Shown here piece after piece: positions 53,538 through 61,499 of a DNA stretch of 64,000 nt. The first letter of the stretch is position 1, and every line of letters starts with the position of its first letter. A program made the translations under genes and the position numbers. Source of the DNA: Caballeronia sp. dw_276 (GTDB lineage: Bacteria > Pseudomonadota > Gammaproteobacteria > Burkholderiales > Burkholderiaceae); contig NZ_JAAVUV010000016.1 of the NCBI RefSeq assembly GCF_018449635.1, forward strand, positions 62,001-126,000. The letters run 5' to 3'. Below the pieces are notes generated by a model. That model had not been told where the DNA came from, made no database searches, and was given only the letters and a program-made list of their open reading frames with translations.

Positions 53538-54437
53538 TCACCACTGCCCACCCATGCCCGCTATCTCCGCGAGCCACGCCCGGAACGTCCTGACCTTCTC
53601 GGCGTTCCTGTCGCTCGTCCTGAACGATACAAAATGCGTCTCGCGCATGAACGGCTTGAAATGCCCGGCGCCGAATTCGACCAGTTCGCCCCGCGCGAAT
53701 TCACGCTCTGCGAGGCGCGTGGTCTCAAGCGCGATGCCCATGCCATCGACCGCAGCCGAGATCGCCAATGCGCCGCGGTCAAATGAGGGCCGCGGCTTGT
53801 TGGGAAACTCGATCCCATTGAGCACGAACCAGTCGCGCCACGTGACGCGGCTCAGTTGCGAATCGATCAGCGTGAAGCCCTTGACCTGCTCTTCGAGCGA
53901 AACGTCGTCGCGCAACATGGCCGGCGAACACATCGGAACGATTCGTTCGGCACCGAGTGCATCGACCTGCAGACCCGGGCGCTCGATAGCCGCGCCGTAG
54001 GAGATCGCGACATCGACTTCATGCAAACGCGTGAGGTCCACCGGCTCCGCGCCCGATGACAGCCTGATCGTAATGTCCGTATGCGCCTGCATGAACTTGG
54101 GCAGGCGCGGACCCAGCCACTTTACAGCAAGACTCGGCGCGCAATGCACGGCGAGCACTTGCGCCTGCGGTGCGAGCGTGACTTCGCTGCAGGCGTTTTC
54201 GATGACATCGAACACCCGGCCGAGACTGTCGAAGAGACGTCTTCCTTCCGCCGTTGTCTCGACCCGGCGATTACGCCGATGAAACAGCGGCACGCCGAAA
54301 TAAGCCTCGAGTTCCTTCACCTGATGACTGATGGCCGACTGCGTCAAATGCAATTCTTCAGCCGCAAGCGTGAAACTTTCAAGCCGCGCCGCCGCTTCAA
54401 AAGCGCGCAATAGCACGAAGTTCGGGATGCGCCGCAT
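53538..54437 (-). CDS. LysR-family regulator (GcvA-like)
   Basis: 299 residues. IPNFVLLRAFEAAARLESFTLAAEELHLTQSAISHQVKELEAYFGVPLFHRRNRRVETTAEG is the GcvA-like winged helix, followed by the effector domain. Divergent from the class II aldolase and transporter genes, with two TTCAT-N6-ATGAA sites in between. It is the probable activator of that operon, possibly responding to the transported acid. Confidence 0.92.
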   Translation of the reverse strand: MRRIPNFVLLRAFEAAARLESFTLAAEELHLTQSAISHQVKELEAYFGVPLFHRRNRRVETTAEGRRLFDSLGRVFDVIENACSEVTLAPQAQVLAVHCAPSLAVKWLGPRLPKFMQAHTDITIRLSSGAEPVDLTRLHEVDVAISYGAAIERPGLQVDALGAERIVPMCSPAMLRDDVSLEEQVKGFTLIDSQLSRVTWRDWFVLNGIEFPNKPRPSFDRGALAISAAVDGMGIALETTRLAEREFARGELVEFGAGHFKPFMRETHFVSFRTSDRNAEKVRTFRAWLAEIAGMGGQW

Positions 54438-54466
54438 GTGCTGCAGTCTCCTGTTTTCTAATGGTT

Positions 54467-54503
54467 TTCATCGATACATGAATGGAGTTCATCTTTGTAT
54501 GAA
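54467..54503. promoter_or_regulatory. Twin LysR operator TTCAT-N6-ATGAA
   Basis: Two identical dyads TTCAT-N6-ATGAA at 54467-54482 and 54488-54503, 21 bp apart (two helical turns). They lie 30 bp from the LysR start and about 85 bp from the aldolase start. Each fits the T-N11-A rule for LysR sites. The repeats are seen directly; the binding protein is inferred. Confidence 0.65.
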
Positions 54504-54586
54504 CAGTCATCGTTTGTCAACAGGCGCTGCAAAGCCGACAGTACAACCCTGCAAAGCAACTCAACGATTCAACAGGAGATAAGCAA

Positions 54587-55438
54587 ATGGCGGCAGTCAT
54601 GGAAGCGGGTTCGGAAGTCGCGGAAAAGATCGTGAAGGACGGCAAGGTATCGATCTATCAGCCGGAGCAAGAGGGTCTGATCTTCCCGGACTTGCCCGTG
54701 TTTTCGGACCCGGCGGCGCATCGGCAGCATCTGAAGGAGCGTCTTGTCGGCGCGTGCAGGGCGTTCGCGCTGCAAGGCTTCGATTACGGATTCGCCGGGC
54801 ATCTGACGGTGCGCGATCCGGAAAATCCAGGCTTGTACTGGACCAATCCGATGGCCATCCATTTCTCGCAAGTGAAGATGTCGAACCTGATTTGCGCGGA
54901 TCACGAAGGCCGCGTGGTTGAGGGCAATCACGCGATCAACCGTGCTGGTTTCGTGCTGCACGCGGCGGTGCATGAGATGCATCAGGACATCGTGGCCATG
55001 TGCCATGCGCACACGGTTTATGGCACGGCCTACGCTGCGCTCGGCAAAAAGCTAGAACCGATCACGCAGGACGCGGCTGCGTTCTTCGAAGACCACGTCG
55101 TGATCGGCGATGAAGCCGGACAAGTCGCGGTCGAAAAGAAGGCCGGTCACAAGGTGGCGAATGCGTTCAAGGGCGTGAAGGCGGCGATCCATCAGAACCA
55201 TGGCTTGCTGACGGCGAGCCGGCACAGCATCGAGTCGGCGGCGTTCTGGTTCATCGCGCTGGAACGTTGCTGCCAGCAACAGCTTCTTATCGATGCAACC
55301 GGCATCACGCCGAAGCTCGTCACGCCGGACCGGGCGCGCTATAGCCGCGAACACGTGGGCAGCGAGTACATTGGCTGGCTGCACTTTCAGACCATCTGGA
55401 ACGACCTTGTGGCTACGCAGCCGGACATGTTCGACTGA
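54587..55438 (+). CDS. Class II aldolase/adducin-family protein
   Basis: 283 residues. The metal site of the family is present: His140 and His142 (AMCHAHT) and His205 (IHQNHGLLT). A 40-residue N-terminal extension precedes the fold. Family members cleave sugar phosphates or decarboxylate hydroxy-aromatic acids (for example dihydroxyphthalate decarboxylases), and many have no known role. It is the first gene of a unit with an ACS-type transporter, near a Rieske oxygenase. That context makes a decarboxylase or aldolase step in acid catabolism plausible. Confidence 0.8.
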   Translation: MAAVMEAGSEVAEKIVKDGKVSIYQPEQEGLIFPDLPVFSDPAAHRQHLKERLVGACRAFALQGFDYGFAGHLTVRDPENPGLYWTNPMAIHFSQVKMSNLICADHEGRVVEGNHAINRAGFVLHAAVHEMHQDIVAMCHAHTVYGTAYAALGKKLEPITQDAAAFFEDHVVIGDEAGQVAVEKKAGHKVANAFKGVKAAIHQNHGLLTASRHSIESAAFWFIALERCCQQQLLIDATGITPKLVTPDRARYSREHVGSEYIGWLHFQTIWNDLVATQPDMFD

Positions 55439-55531
55439 ACCGCTTCAACGCATCAGCACAAAAAAGCGCAGGACGACACGGTCACTCAGAACGGCCGGCG
55501 TCCCGCCCCAATCCGTCCCCAGGAGACACGC

Positions 55532-56893
55532 ATGAATCCCGCCAGTCCGGCTGCACTCAGCAAACGCGACGAAGCCGCCACGTTTGCGAAGATCACGTGG
55601 CGACTACTGCCATTCCTGTTTCTTTGTTATCTCTGCGCGTATCTCGATCGGATCAACGTGGCGTTTGCGAAACTGCAGATGCTCAAGGACTTGAATTTCA
55701 GCGATGCCGTCTACGGCGCCGGCGCGGGCGTGTTCTTCGTGGGTTATCTTCTGTTCGAGGTGCCGAGCAACCTGCTGCTGCTGCGCGTCGGCGCACGGCG
55801 ATGGATAGCGCGGATCATGATCACGTGGGGCATCATTTCGGCGGGCATGATGTTCGTGACCACGCCCATGAGCTTCTACATCATGCGCTTTTTGCTAGGC
55901 GTTGCCGAAGCGGGGTTTATCCCGGCCATCCTGTTCTACCTGACCTACTGGTTTCCGGCATCGCGGCGCAGCAAGGTGACCGCGCTTTTCATGACCGGCA
56001 TTCCAATGTCCGGCGTCGTCGGTGGTCCGCTCTCAGGCTGGATCATGAGTCACATGGGCGGCATCCATGGCCTGGCAGGATGGCAATGGCTGTTCGTGCT
56101 CGAAGGCATCCCCACGGCCATGCTTGGTCTTATCGCGCTCTTTTATCTCAACGATAAAGTCAGCGACGCCCGCTGGCTCAGCGCGCCGCAACGCGCTTTC
56201 CTGCAGCGCGCGCTCGACGAAGAACGTTCGCCGGATCTGCTGCATTCGGTCAAGGACGGCCTGATGCATCCGAAGATCCTGCTGTTGAGCCTGATCTATT
56301 TCTTCTTCACGATGGGCCTCTACGGCGTTAGCTTCTGGCTGCCCACTTTGATCAAGGCGAGCGGCGTGCAGGACACGCTCGACATCGGTTTGCTGAGCGC
56401 GATTCCTTATGCAGCGGCGGCGGTCGCGATGGTGCTCGTCAGCCATTCATCCGATCTGCGCGGCGAGCGGCGCTGGCATCTTGCGTTGCCTGGGATCATC
56501 GGTGCGGCGGGTTTGTATTTCAGCGTGTCCTACGCGCATTCAACGCCAATCGCGATGGTCGCGCTGACCATCGGCACCATGGGTGTCATGACCACGATCT
56601 CGCAATTCTGGGTCTTGCCGCCGGCCATCCTCGGCGGTGCAGCGGCGGCTGCGGGACTCGCCGTCGCAAATTCGGTGGGCAGCATTTCAGGCGTCGTCAG
56701 TCCCTACGTGATCGGGCTGATCCAGACGGCGACGGGATCGACCGGCAACGGGGTGCTCGGGCTCGCGGTGAGTCTGGTGATCGGCAGCGCACTGGTGTTC
56801 ACGGTGCCGGCGAAACTCGTGAATATTCGCCGACGGGAAGCGCCGTCAAGCACTCGCCCGGTGCTCGATGCCAGTCCTCAAACGCGTACATGA
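55532..56893 (+). CDS. MFS transporter, anion:cation symporter (ACS) type
   Basis: 453 residues with 12 membrane helices. ACS marks: RLLPFLFLCYLCAYLDRINVAFAKLQM at the start, GYLLFEVPSNLLLLRVGARRWIARIMITWG, and FLLGVAEAGFIPAILFYLTYWFP. The family imports organic anions such as tartrate, phthalate, glucarate or hydroxyphenylacetate. AGGAG ribosome site, 93 bp after the aldolase gene. Its 3' end overlaps the convergent GntR gene by 16 bp. Likely imports the substrate of the oxygenase/aldolase pathway. Confidence 0.9.
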   Translation: MNPASPAALSKRDEAATFAKITWRLLPFLFLCYLCAYLDRINVAFAKLQMLKDLNFSDAVYGAGAGVFFVGYLLFEVPSNLLLLRVGARRWIARIMITWGIISAGMMFVTTPMSFYIMRFLLGVAEAGFIPAILFYLTYWFPASRRSKVTALFMTGIPMSGVVGGPLSGWIMSHMGGIHGLAGWQWLFVLEGIPTAMLGLIALFYLNDKVSDARWLSAPQRAFLQRALDEERSPDLLHSVKDGLMHPKILLLSLIYFFFTMGLYGVSFWLPTLIKASGVQDTLDIGLLSAIPYAAAAVAMVLVSHSSDLRGERRWHLALPGIIGAAGLYFSVSYAHSTPIAMVALTIGTMGVMTTISQFWVLPPAILGGAAAAAGLAVANSVGSISGVVSPYVIGLIQTATGSTGNGVLGLAVSLVIGSALVFTVPAKLVNIRRREAPSSTRPVLDASPQTRT

Positions 56894-57576
56894 GCCGAGG
56901 CGTTGCTGGTGTCGTCGGCCAGCACTTCGCCCAGGCGTTTAACGAGGTTTTCCCGGGCGCGGTGCGTGTGCAGGTTGGTCAGTTCAACGGCAGCGGCCGC
57001 GTCGCCGGCGGTGATGGCATCGAAGATCGCCGCGTGTTCGTCCCAGATGGACTTGCGTTGCGCCGACGACTGCAGCACCGCGCCCATCACGCGGCGCAAA
57101 TGCACCCAGTGCAGGTGCGCGGTTTGCTCGATCAGCGGATTGCCCGATGCACGATAGATGGCGGAATGGAAGGCCCAGTCAGCATCGATCATCGCTTTGA
57201 CATCGTCACCTTTCGATGCACGCCGGCCCTTCGATATCAGCGTCTTGTCGAGCGTTGCGCCTCTGGCCGCGGCAAGGCTCGCTGCCAGCGAATCGAGCGC
57301 GCCGCGAATTTCGTAGAGATGCCCGATCCAAGTGGCATCGAGCGGCGCGACGAGTAAACCGCGACCGGGCGCGTCCTGCACGAGGCCATCCTTTTTCAGC
57401 AGACGCAGCGCCTGCAGTACGGGTGAACGCGATACCGCGAGCTGCTCCGCAATCTCTTCCTGCGTGATGCGTGCGCCGGGCGCGAGGGAACCTTCGCTGA
57501 TGGCGTCGAGCAGCACTTTGTAGACCTCATCGACATAGTCGGTGCGAGCCTGAAGTTTCAGAAGTTTGGCGGCCAT
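56878..57576 (-). CDS. GntR-family regulator, FadR/VanR subgroup
   Basis: 232 residues. Winged helix: GARITQEEIAEQLAVSRSPVLQALRLLKKDGLVQDAPGRGLLVAPLD; the FCD effector domain follows with metal-ligand-like His in WAFHSAIYRASGNP and LHWVHLRRVMG. Divergent from the Rieske oxygenase gene (230 bp apart), so it probably represses the oxygenase operon and itself. Confidence 0.9.
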   Translation of the reverse strand: MAAKLLKLQARTDYVDEVYKVLLDAISEGSLAPGARITQEEIAEQLAVSRSPVLQALRLLKKDGLVQDAPGRGLLVAPLDATWIGHLYEIRGALDSLAASLAAARGATLDKTLISKGRRASKGDDVKAMIDADWAFHSAIYRASGNPLIEQTAHLHWVHLRRVMGAVLQSSAQRKSIWDEHAAIFDAITAGDAAAAVELTNLHTHRARENLVKRLGEVLADDTSNASAHVRV

Positions 57577-57598
57577 GATTGCTCTCGAAGTTTTCTGG

Positions 57599-57734
57599 AT
57601 ACAGAGTTCAAGAGCGTACAGCCAGTGTGCGGCGGCTGCAAACGAAAAGGGAAACCGGGCGGCAATCTCGCACCCAAGTGTTTACCTGTAGAGACACGGC
57701 AGCATTGCGAAACTAATCTTTGTATACAGAGTTC
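57599..57734. promoter_or_regulatory. Repeated GntR-type sites in the Rieske promoter region
   Basis: The 11-mer ATACAGAGTTC occurs at 57599-57609 (22 bp before the GntR start) and again at 57724-57734 (72 bp before the oxygenase start). The second copy extends the palindrome TGTATACA (57721-57728), which resembles FadR/VanR-subgroup operators. One copy near each divergent gene fits joint repression. Confidence 0.55.
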
Positions 57735-57806
57735 GGAGTTCAGAAGCCAATTTAAAAGAACGATAAATCGCAGTTCCCCTTATCGATACACTCAGCAGAG
57801 GCACAC

Positions 57807-59348
57807 ATGAACATCAAGTCGGAAAAGGCAGAAGGGCAGAAAAGCAGCGGCGGCGGCGTGGTACAGAAGAAGCTGGTGCCCTTCGGTGGCTACTACTCGA
57901 ACAAGGTACCGGGCCACGATCCCGAGCTCACCGAAACCGGCCCCGGAACGCCGATGGGGGAATACATGCGCGCGTTCTGGCATCCGGTATGCATGGCAGT
58001 CGAGCTCACCGATACCCCGCGCTTCCTGAAGATCCTCGGCGAGGAACTGGTTGCGTTTCGCGATGGAAGCGGCGCTGTCGGCGTGTTGCATGCGCATTGC
58101 GTGCATCGCGGTGCATCGCTTGAATATGGCGCGATCCAGGAGCACGGCATCAAGTGCTGTTATCACGGCATGGTCTTCGACGTGGACGGCACCTGCCTTC
58201 ACGTGCCGTTCCCGAATGGCGAAGAAAAGGAGGCGGAGAAATACGCTTGTTCGATCCAGCAAGGCGCGTACAAGGCCGTCGAACGTCACGGCCTCGTGTT
58301 CGCCTACATGGGACCGCCCGACAAGGAACCGCCGTTCCCTGAATGGGAAGGCGATTTCACCGTTGCGCCGACCGATGAACTCGTGCCCTACAGCAACTTC
58401 CAGCATTGCAACTGGTTGCAGGTTCAGGACAACGCCGCCGACAACTATCACCCGACCGCGCTGCACGCCGGCAAGAACGTGGTCAACGGCAAGTACCAAG
58501 GCACGACCTTCGACGAAGTCGGCGCCAAGTCCATGGAAGTGGCGCCCGACATGCATTTCGTGCCGGTCCAGCAGGGCCGCAGCCTCGCATGCGCAGGCGC
58601 TCGCCGTGTGGACCGCGATCGCATGTTCGTGCGCGTCCAGCATCAGGTCTTGCCGAACTTGAGCCTGCATGCGTACACATCGGAAGACGGCGCGAAGAAG
58701 AAGCTTTTCAGCCGCTTTCACATCATTCGCTGGACCGTTCCCGTCGATGATGAAAACTCGAAGATGATCGGCTGGCGCGTAATGGGTCCGGGAATCGATA
58801 CACGCGGTATCGGCGATAAATCGCTCGTCGGCTACGAGTCGATCGACTTCCTCGAGGGCCAGGTCGCGATGCGCCGGCCTGAGCGCTTCGGCAAATACAA
58901 GCTCGAAGAACTGCCGCCGATTCCGACGAATCATCGCGAACGTGAGAACTACAAGGACGCGCAGTACGCGCCCGGCGATTACGAAGCCATCATCAGCCAA
59001 CGCCCGATCGCCGTGCATTCGCTCGAGAATCCGACGAAATTCGATGCCGGTCTTTTCCTCTTTCGCAAGATGCTGCGCGATGCGGTTCGCGGGACGAACC
59101 CGGCGGCGTCGGCGGAAAATTTCGCGGAATGGTTCAGGGCAAACGCAGGCTCGCCCAACAGCTATTGCTCGGGCAACGTGTTCGATCTGCCAGAAGCGGA
59201 AAGCGTCGAACAGGAAGTTGCCAATCGTCGGGCGCTGACGAAAAAACTGGTCGCGATCCTGACGGAAAGCGACGAGTTCAAGGGCGAGGAGCGCGCGCAG
59301 TTCGTGCGCGAGAAATTCGAATCGCTTGAGGCATCGATGAAGGCGTGA
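57807..59348 (+). CDS. Rieske non-haem iron oxygenase, alpha subunit
   Basis: 513 residues, longer than the usual 430-450. The Rieske centre is Cys98-x-His100 and Cys117-x2-His120. The mononuclear iron site is Asp212-x2-His215-x4-His220 (DNYHPTALH). The N-terminal half resembles phthalate 4,5-dioxygenase-type alpha subunits with no beta subunit (GTPMGEYMRAFWHPVCM). After His120-Gly, Met122 stands where most relatives have Trp. It should hydroxylate, dihydroxylate or demethylate an aromatic or related acid with electrons from the reductase encoded next. Substrate unknown. Confidence 0.88.
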   Translation: MNIKSEKAEGQKSSGGGVVQKKLVPFGGYYSNKVPGHDPELTETGPGTPMGEYMRAFWHPVCMAVELTDTPRFLKILGEELVAFRDGSGAVGVLHAHCVHRGASLEYGAIQEHGIKCCYHGMVFDVDGTCLHVPFPNGEEKEAEKYACSIQQGAYKAVERHGLVFAYMGPPDKEPPFPEWEGDFTVAPTDELVPYSNFQHCNWLQVQDNAADNYHPTALHAGKNVVNGKYQGTTFDEVGAKSMEVAPDMHFVPVQQGRSLACAGARRVDRDRMFVRVQHQVLPNLSLHAYTSEDGAKKKLFSRFHIIRWTVPVDDENSKMIGWRVMGPGIDTRGIGDKSLVGYESIDFLEGQVAMRRPERFGKYKLEELPPIPTNHRERENYKDAQYAPGDYEAIISQRPIAVHSLENPTKFDAGLFLFRKMLRDAVRGTNPAASAENFAEWFRANAGSPNSYCSGNVFDLPEAESVEQEVANRRALTKKLVAILTESDEFKGEERAQFVREKFESLEASMKA

Positions 59349-59416
59349 AGGTTGACGGCGGCGCGTGCCGGTCATGCCGGACGCGCCGCCGCTTGAAAGA
59401 ACCAACAGGGAAGTCC

Positions 59417-60406
59417 ATGGCAAGTCCAGACAATACAGGGGACGGACGCACGCTTGATTTGATGGTGCGACAGATCCGCTTCGAAGGAAAAGGCATCAAC
59501 TCGTACGAGCTTGTCGATCCGGAGGGCGAGATGTTGCCGCCGTTTACGGCCGGCGCGCATATCGATATCCATCTGAAGGGCGGTACCATCCGGCAATATT
59601 CGCTCAGCAATGCGCCGAGTGAGCGGCATCGCTACGTGATCGCCGTGTTACGCGATGAAGCGGGGCGCGGTGGATCGAAAACCGTACACGATACGTTACG
59701 CGTACAGGATCGCGTGAAGGTCAGCGCGCCGCGTAACAACTTCGAACTCGCCGCCGATGCAAAGAAGGTCGTGTTGCTGGCGGGTGGTATCGGCGTGACA
59801 CCGTTGAAGGCGATGGCGCACCGGCTGGAGGAAGCGGGCATCGAGTACGAGATGCACTATTGCGCGAGGGACGCGCGCTGCACGGCATTCACCGACGAAC
59901 TGGCAGGCATCGAGTCGGCCGGGCGCCTGCATTTTCATTTCGACAACGGCGATCCATCGGCGGGGCTGAACATTGGCGAACTGCTGCGCGAACCCGCCGA
60001 CGACACCCACGTTTACTACTGCGGCCCGGCGGGTTTCATGAAGGCGTGCGCGGCCGCGGCGCAACACTGGCCATCAGGCACCGTCCACTTCGAGCATTTC
60101 AAGGCGCCGGAACGCGACTTGAGTCAGGAGGTCGCGGGCGCGGTGGGCGAGTTCATCGTGAAGATTGCGAGCACCGGGCAGATGATCCCGGTGACCGCGG
60201 ACCAAAGCATTGCGGACGCGCTGGATGAAGCCGGCGTGCCGATAGAAACATCCTGCCGTGCGGGCCTGTGCGGCACGTGCAAGGTGCGGTATCTGTCGGG
60301 TGAGGTCGCGCACAACGACTGCATTCTCGGCGACGACGAAAAGCGCGAATACCTGACCGCGTGTGTATCGAGGGCGACGAGCGGGGAGCTCGTGCTCGAC
60401 CTGTAA
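59417..60406 (+). CDS. Oxygenase reductase (phthalate dioxygenase reductase/VanB type)
   Basis: 329 residues from the ATG at 59417. Order of domains: flavin-binding (RQYSLSNAP, residues about 8-105), NAD-binding (VVLLAGGIGVTPLKAMAH, YYCGPAGFMKAC), and a C-terminal plant-type 2Fe-2S domain with Cys280, Cys285, Cys288 and Cys316. This order is that of class IA reductases. It passes electrons from NADH to the Rieske oxygenase encoded 68 bp upstream; together they make a complete two-component oxygenase. Confidence 0.92.
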   Translation: MASPDNTGDGRTLDLMVRQIRFEGKGINSYELVDPEGEMLPPFTAGAHIDIHLKGGTIRQYSLSNAPSERHRYVIAVLRDEAGRGGSKTVHDTLRVQDRVKVSAPRNNFELAADAKKVVLLAGGIGVTPLKAMAHRLEEAGIEYEMHYCARDARCTAFTDELAGIESAGRLHFHFDNGDPSAGLNIGELLREPADDTHVYYCGPAGFMKACAAAAQHWPSGTVHFEHFKAPERDLSQEVAGAVGEFIVKIASTGQMIPVTADQSIADALDEAGVPIETSCRAGLCGTCKVRYLSGEVAHNDCILGDDEKREYLTACVSRATSGELVLDL

Positions 60407-60430
60407 CGCTTTCGCCACGGCGGAGACATC

Positions 60431-60565
60431 ATGTTCGTGCGCTGGATCCGCTGGGCGATTAAACGGATATCTGACGGACCAGCCGAGTTGATCGGAGATT
60501 CCGGCTGGTCGCTGACCAGACAAGACGAAGACGAGACGGAGACAAGACTGGTCAGGCGTAAATGA
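60431..60565 (+). CDS. Possible 44-residue small protein
   Basis: An ATG with GGAG 6 nt upstream opens a 44-residue frame 24 bp after the reductase stop. It begins MFVRWIRWAIKRISDG, a basic amphipathic stretch, and ends with an acidic/basic tail (QDEDETETRLVRRK). It overlaps the convergent DeoR gene by 14 bp. No homology recognised. It could be a real small protein of the oxygenase operon or chance. Confidence 0.3.
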   Translation: MFVRWIRWAIKRISDGPAELIGDSGWSLTRQDEDETETRLVRRK

Positions 60566-61319
60566 TCTCGATGCCATTGCCGGTGATCCATTCGGCATGC
60601 TGCTTGTCGAGTCCGGTATCCGTGATGAGGTAATCGATCTTGTCCATTGCCCCGAACGTCGCAAATTCGCGCTTGCCGAATTTCTTCGAGTCCGCGAGCA
60701 GATAGACCGAACGCGCCGCACCAATCATGGCGTGCTTCACATGCAGATCGATGAAGTCCGGATACGAAATCCCCGCTTCCATCGACACCCCGCCGGCTGC
60801 GAGAAAAAGTTTATCGACGAACATTCCTTCGAAGAACGCCGATGCTTTTTCGCCCGATACCGCGATGGTCTCCGCCTTGAAAATCCCGCCCGTCAGCATC
60901 ACGCGGTTTGTCGGCTCGCTTCCGAGGACTATGGCGATGTTCAGCGCGTTGGTGACGATGCGCAGATTCTGCCGCTCCGATAACGCCCGTGCCAGTTCAG
61001 TCGTGGTTGCGCCGCAATCGAGGATGACCGAGTCCCCGTTCGTTATGAAGCCTGCCGCCTTGCGTCCGATGCGCGCCTTCTCTTCGCTGGTGGGAAGAAT
61101 GCCTGCGTCGTAAGCCTCCAGTTGCGCCTTGGGCTGACGCATTGCGAGCCGCACATTCCCGTGGACGCGTTCCACCCGTCCGCCTTTCTGCAGTTCATCG
61201 ACGTCCTTGCGAATGGTCGGCATGGACACACCGAATTCGGTGGAAAGCTCGGAAAGTTTCACGAGCTTCATGGCCTGCACCATTTCAAAGATCTTTTCTG
61301 TTCTGGTCCTCTGATCCAT
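60552..61319 (-). CDS. DeoR-family sugar-catabolism repressor
   Basis: 255 residues. The DeoR winged helix is TEKIFEMVQAMKLVKLSELSTEFGVSMPTIRKDVDELQKGGRVERVHGNVRL, and the C-terminal sensor shows ILDCGATTTELARAL and IVTNALNIAIVL, the phosphosugar-binding fold. Divergent from the split transketolase operon with 180 bp between. It should repress that operon until a sugar phosphate (perhaps a ketose phosphate) appears. Confidence 0.92.
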   Translation of the reverse strand: MDQRTRTEKIFEMVQAMKLVKLSELSTEFGVSMPTIRKDVDELQKGGRVERVHGNVRLAMRQPKAQLEAYDAGILPTSEEKARIGRKAAGFITNGDSVILDCGATTTELARALSERQNLRIVTNALNIAIVLGSEPTNRVMLTGGIFKAETIAVSGEKASAFFEGMFVDKLFLAAGGVSMEAGISYPDFIDLHVKHAMIGAARSVYLLADSKKFGKREFATFGAMDKIDYLITDTGLDKQHAEWITGNGIEIIYA

Positions 61320-61437
61320 TCCGCTTTCCCTGCAAAGCCTTGGCTAGACGCGTGCCGCGTCGACTCCATATTGTGCCTCATCCCTTTAAAGGAAATGCCG
61401 GAGTTGGTGTTTTCCCGCGTCTAAGTCTTTTTGTTTG

Positions 61438-61453
61438 ACTTTCGATAGAAAGT
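61438..61453. promoter_or_regulatory. Candidate DeoR operator
   Basis: ACTTTC-GATA-GAAAGT is a perfect dyad; with one mismatch the arms extend to TTT...AAA on each side. It lies 46 bp before the transketolase start in a purine/pyrimidine-biased stretch. TTTC/GAAA dyads are usual for DeoR/GlpR proteins. It may also be part of a repeated extragenic element common in Burkholderia. Confidence 0.5.
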
Positions 61454-61499
61454 AAAAGAAACTAAAAGCCAAGTGAAAAAGAAGGTCAAGGAGTAGGAA

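Noticed and set aside
57792..59423. Long open frame antisense to the Rieske oxygenase
   Set aside because: The sense strand carries complete Rieske and iron motifs. The antisense product is Arg/His/Ala-rich without any recognisable fold.
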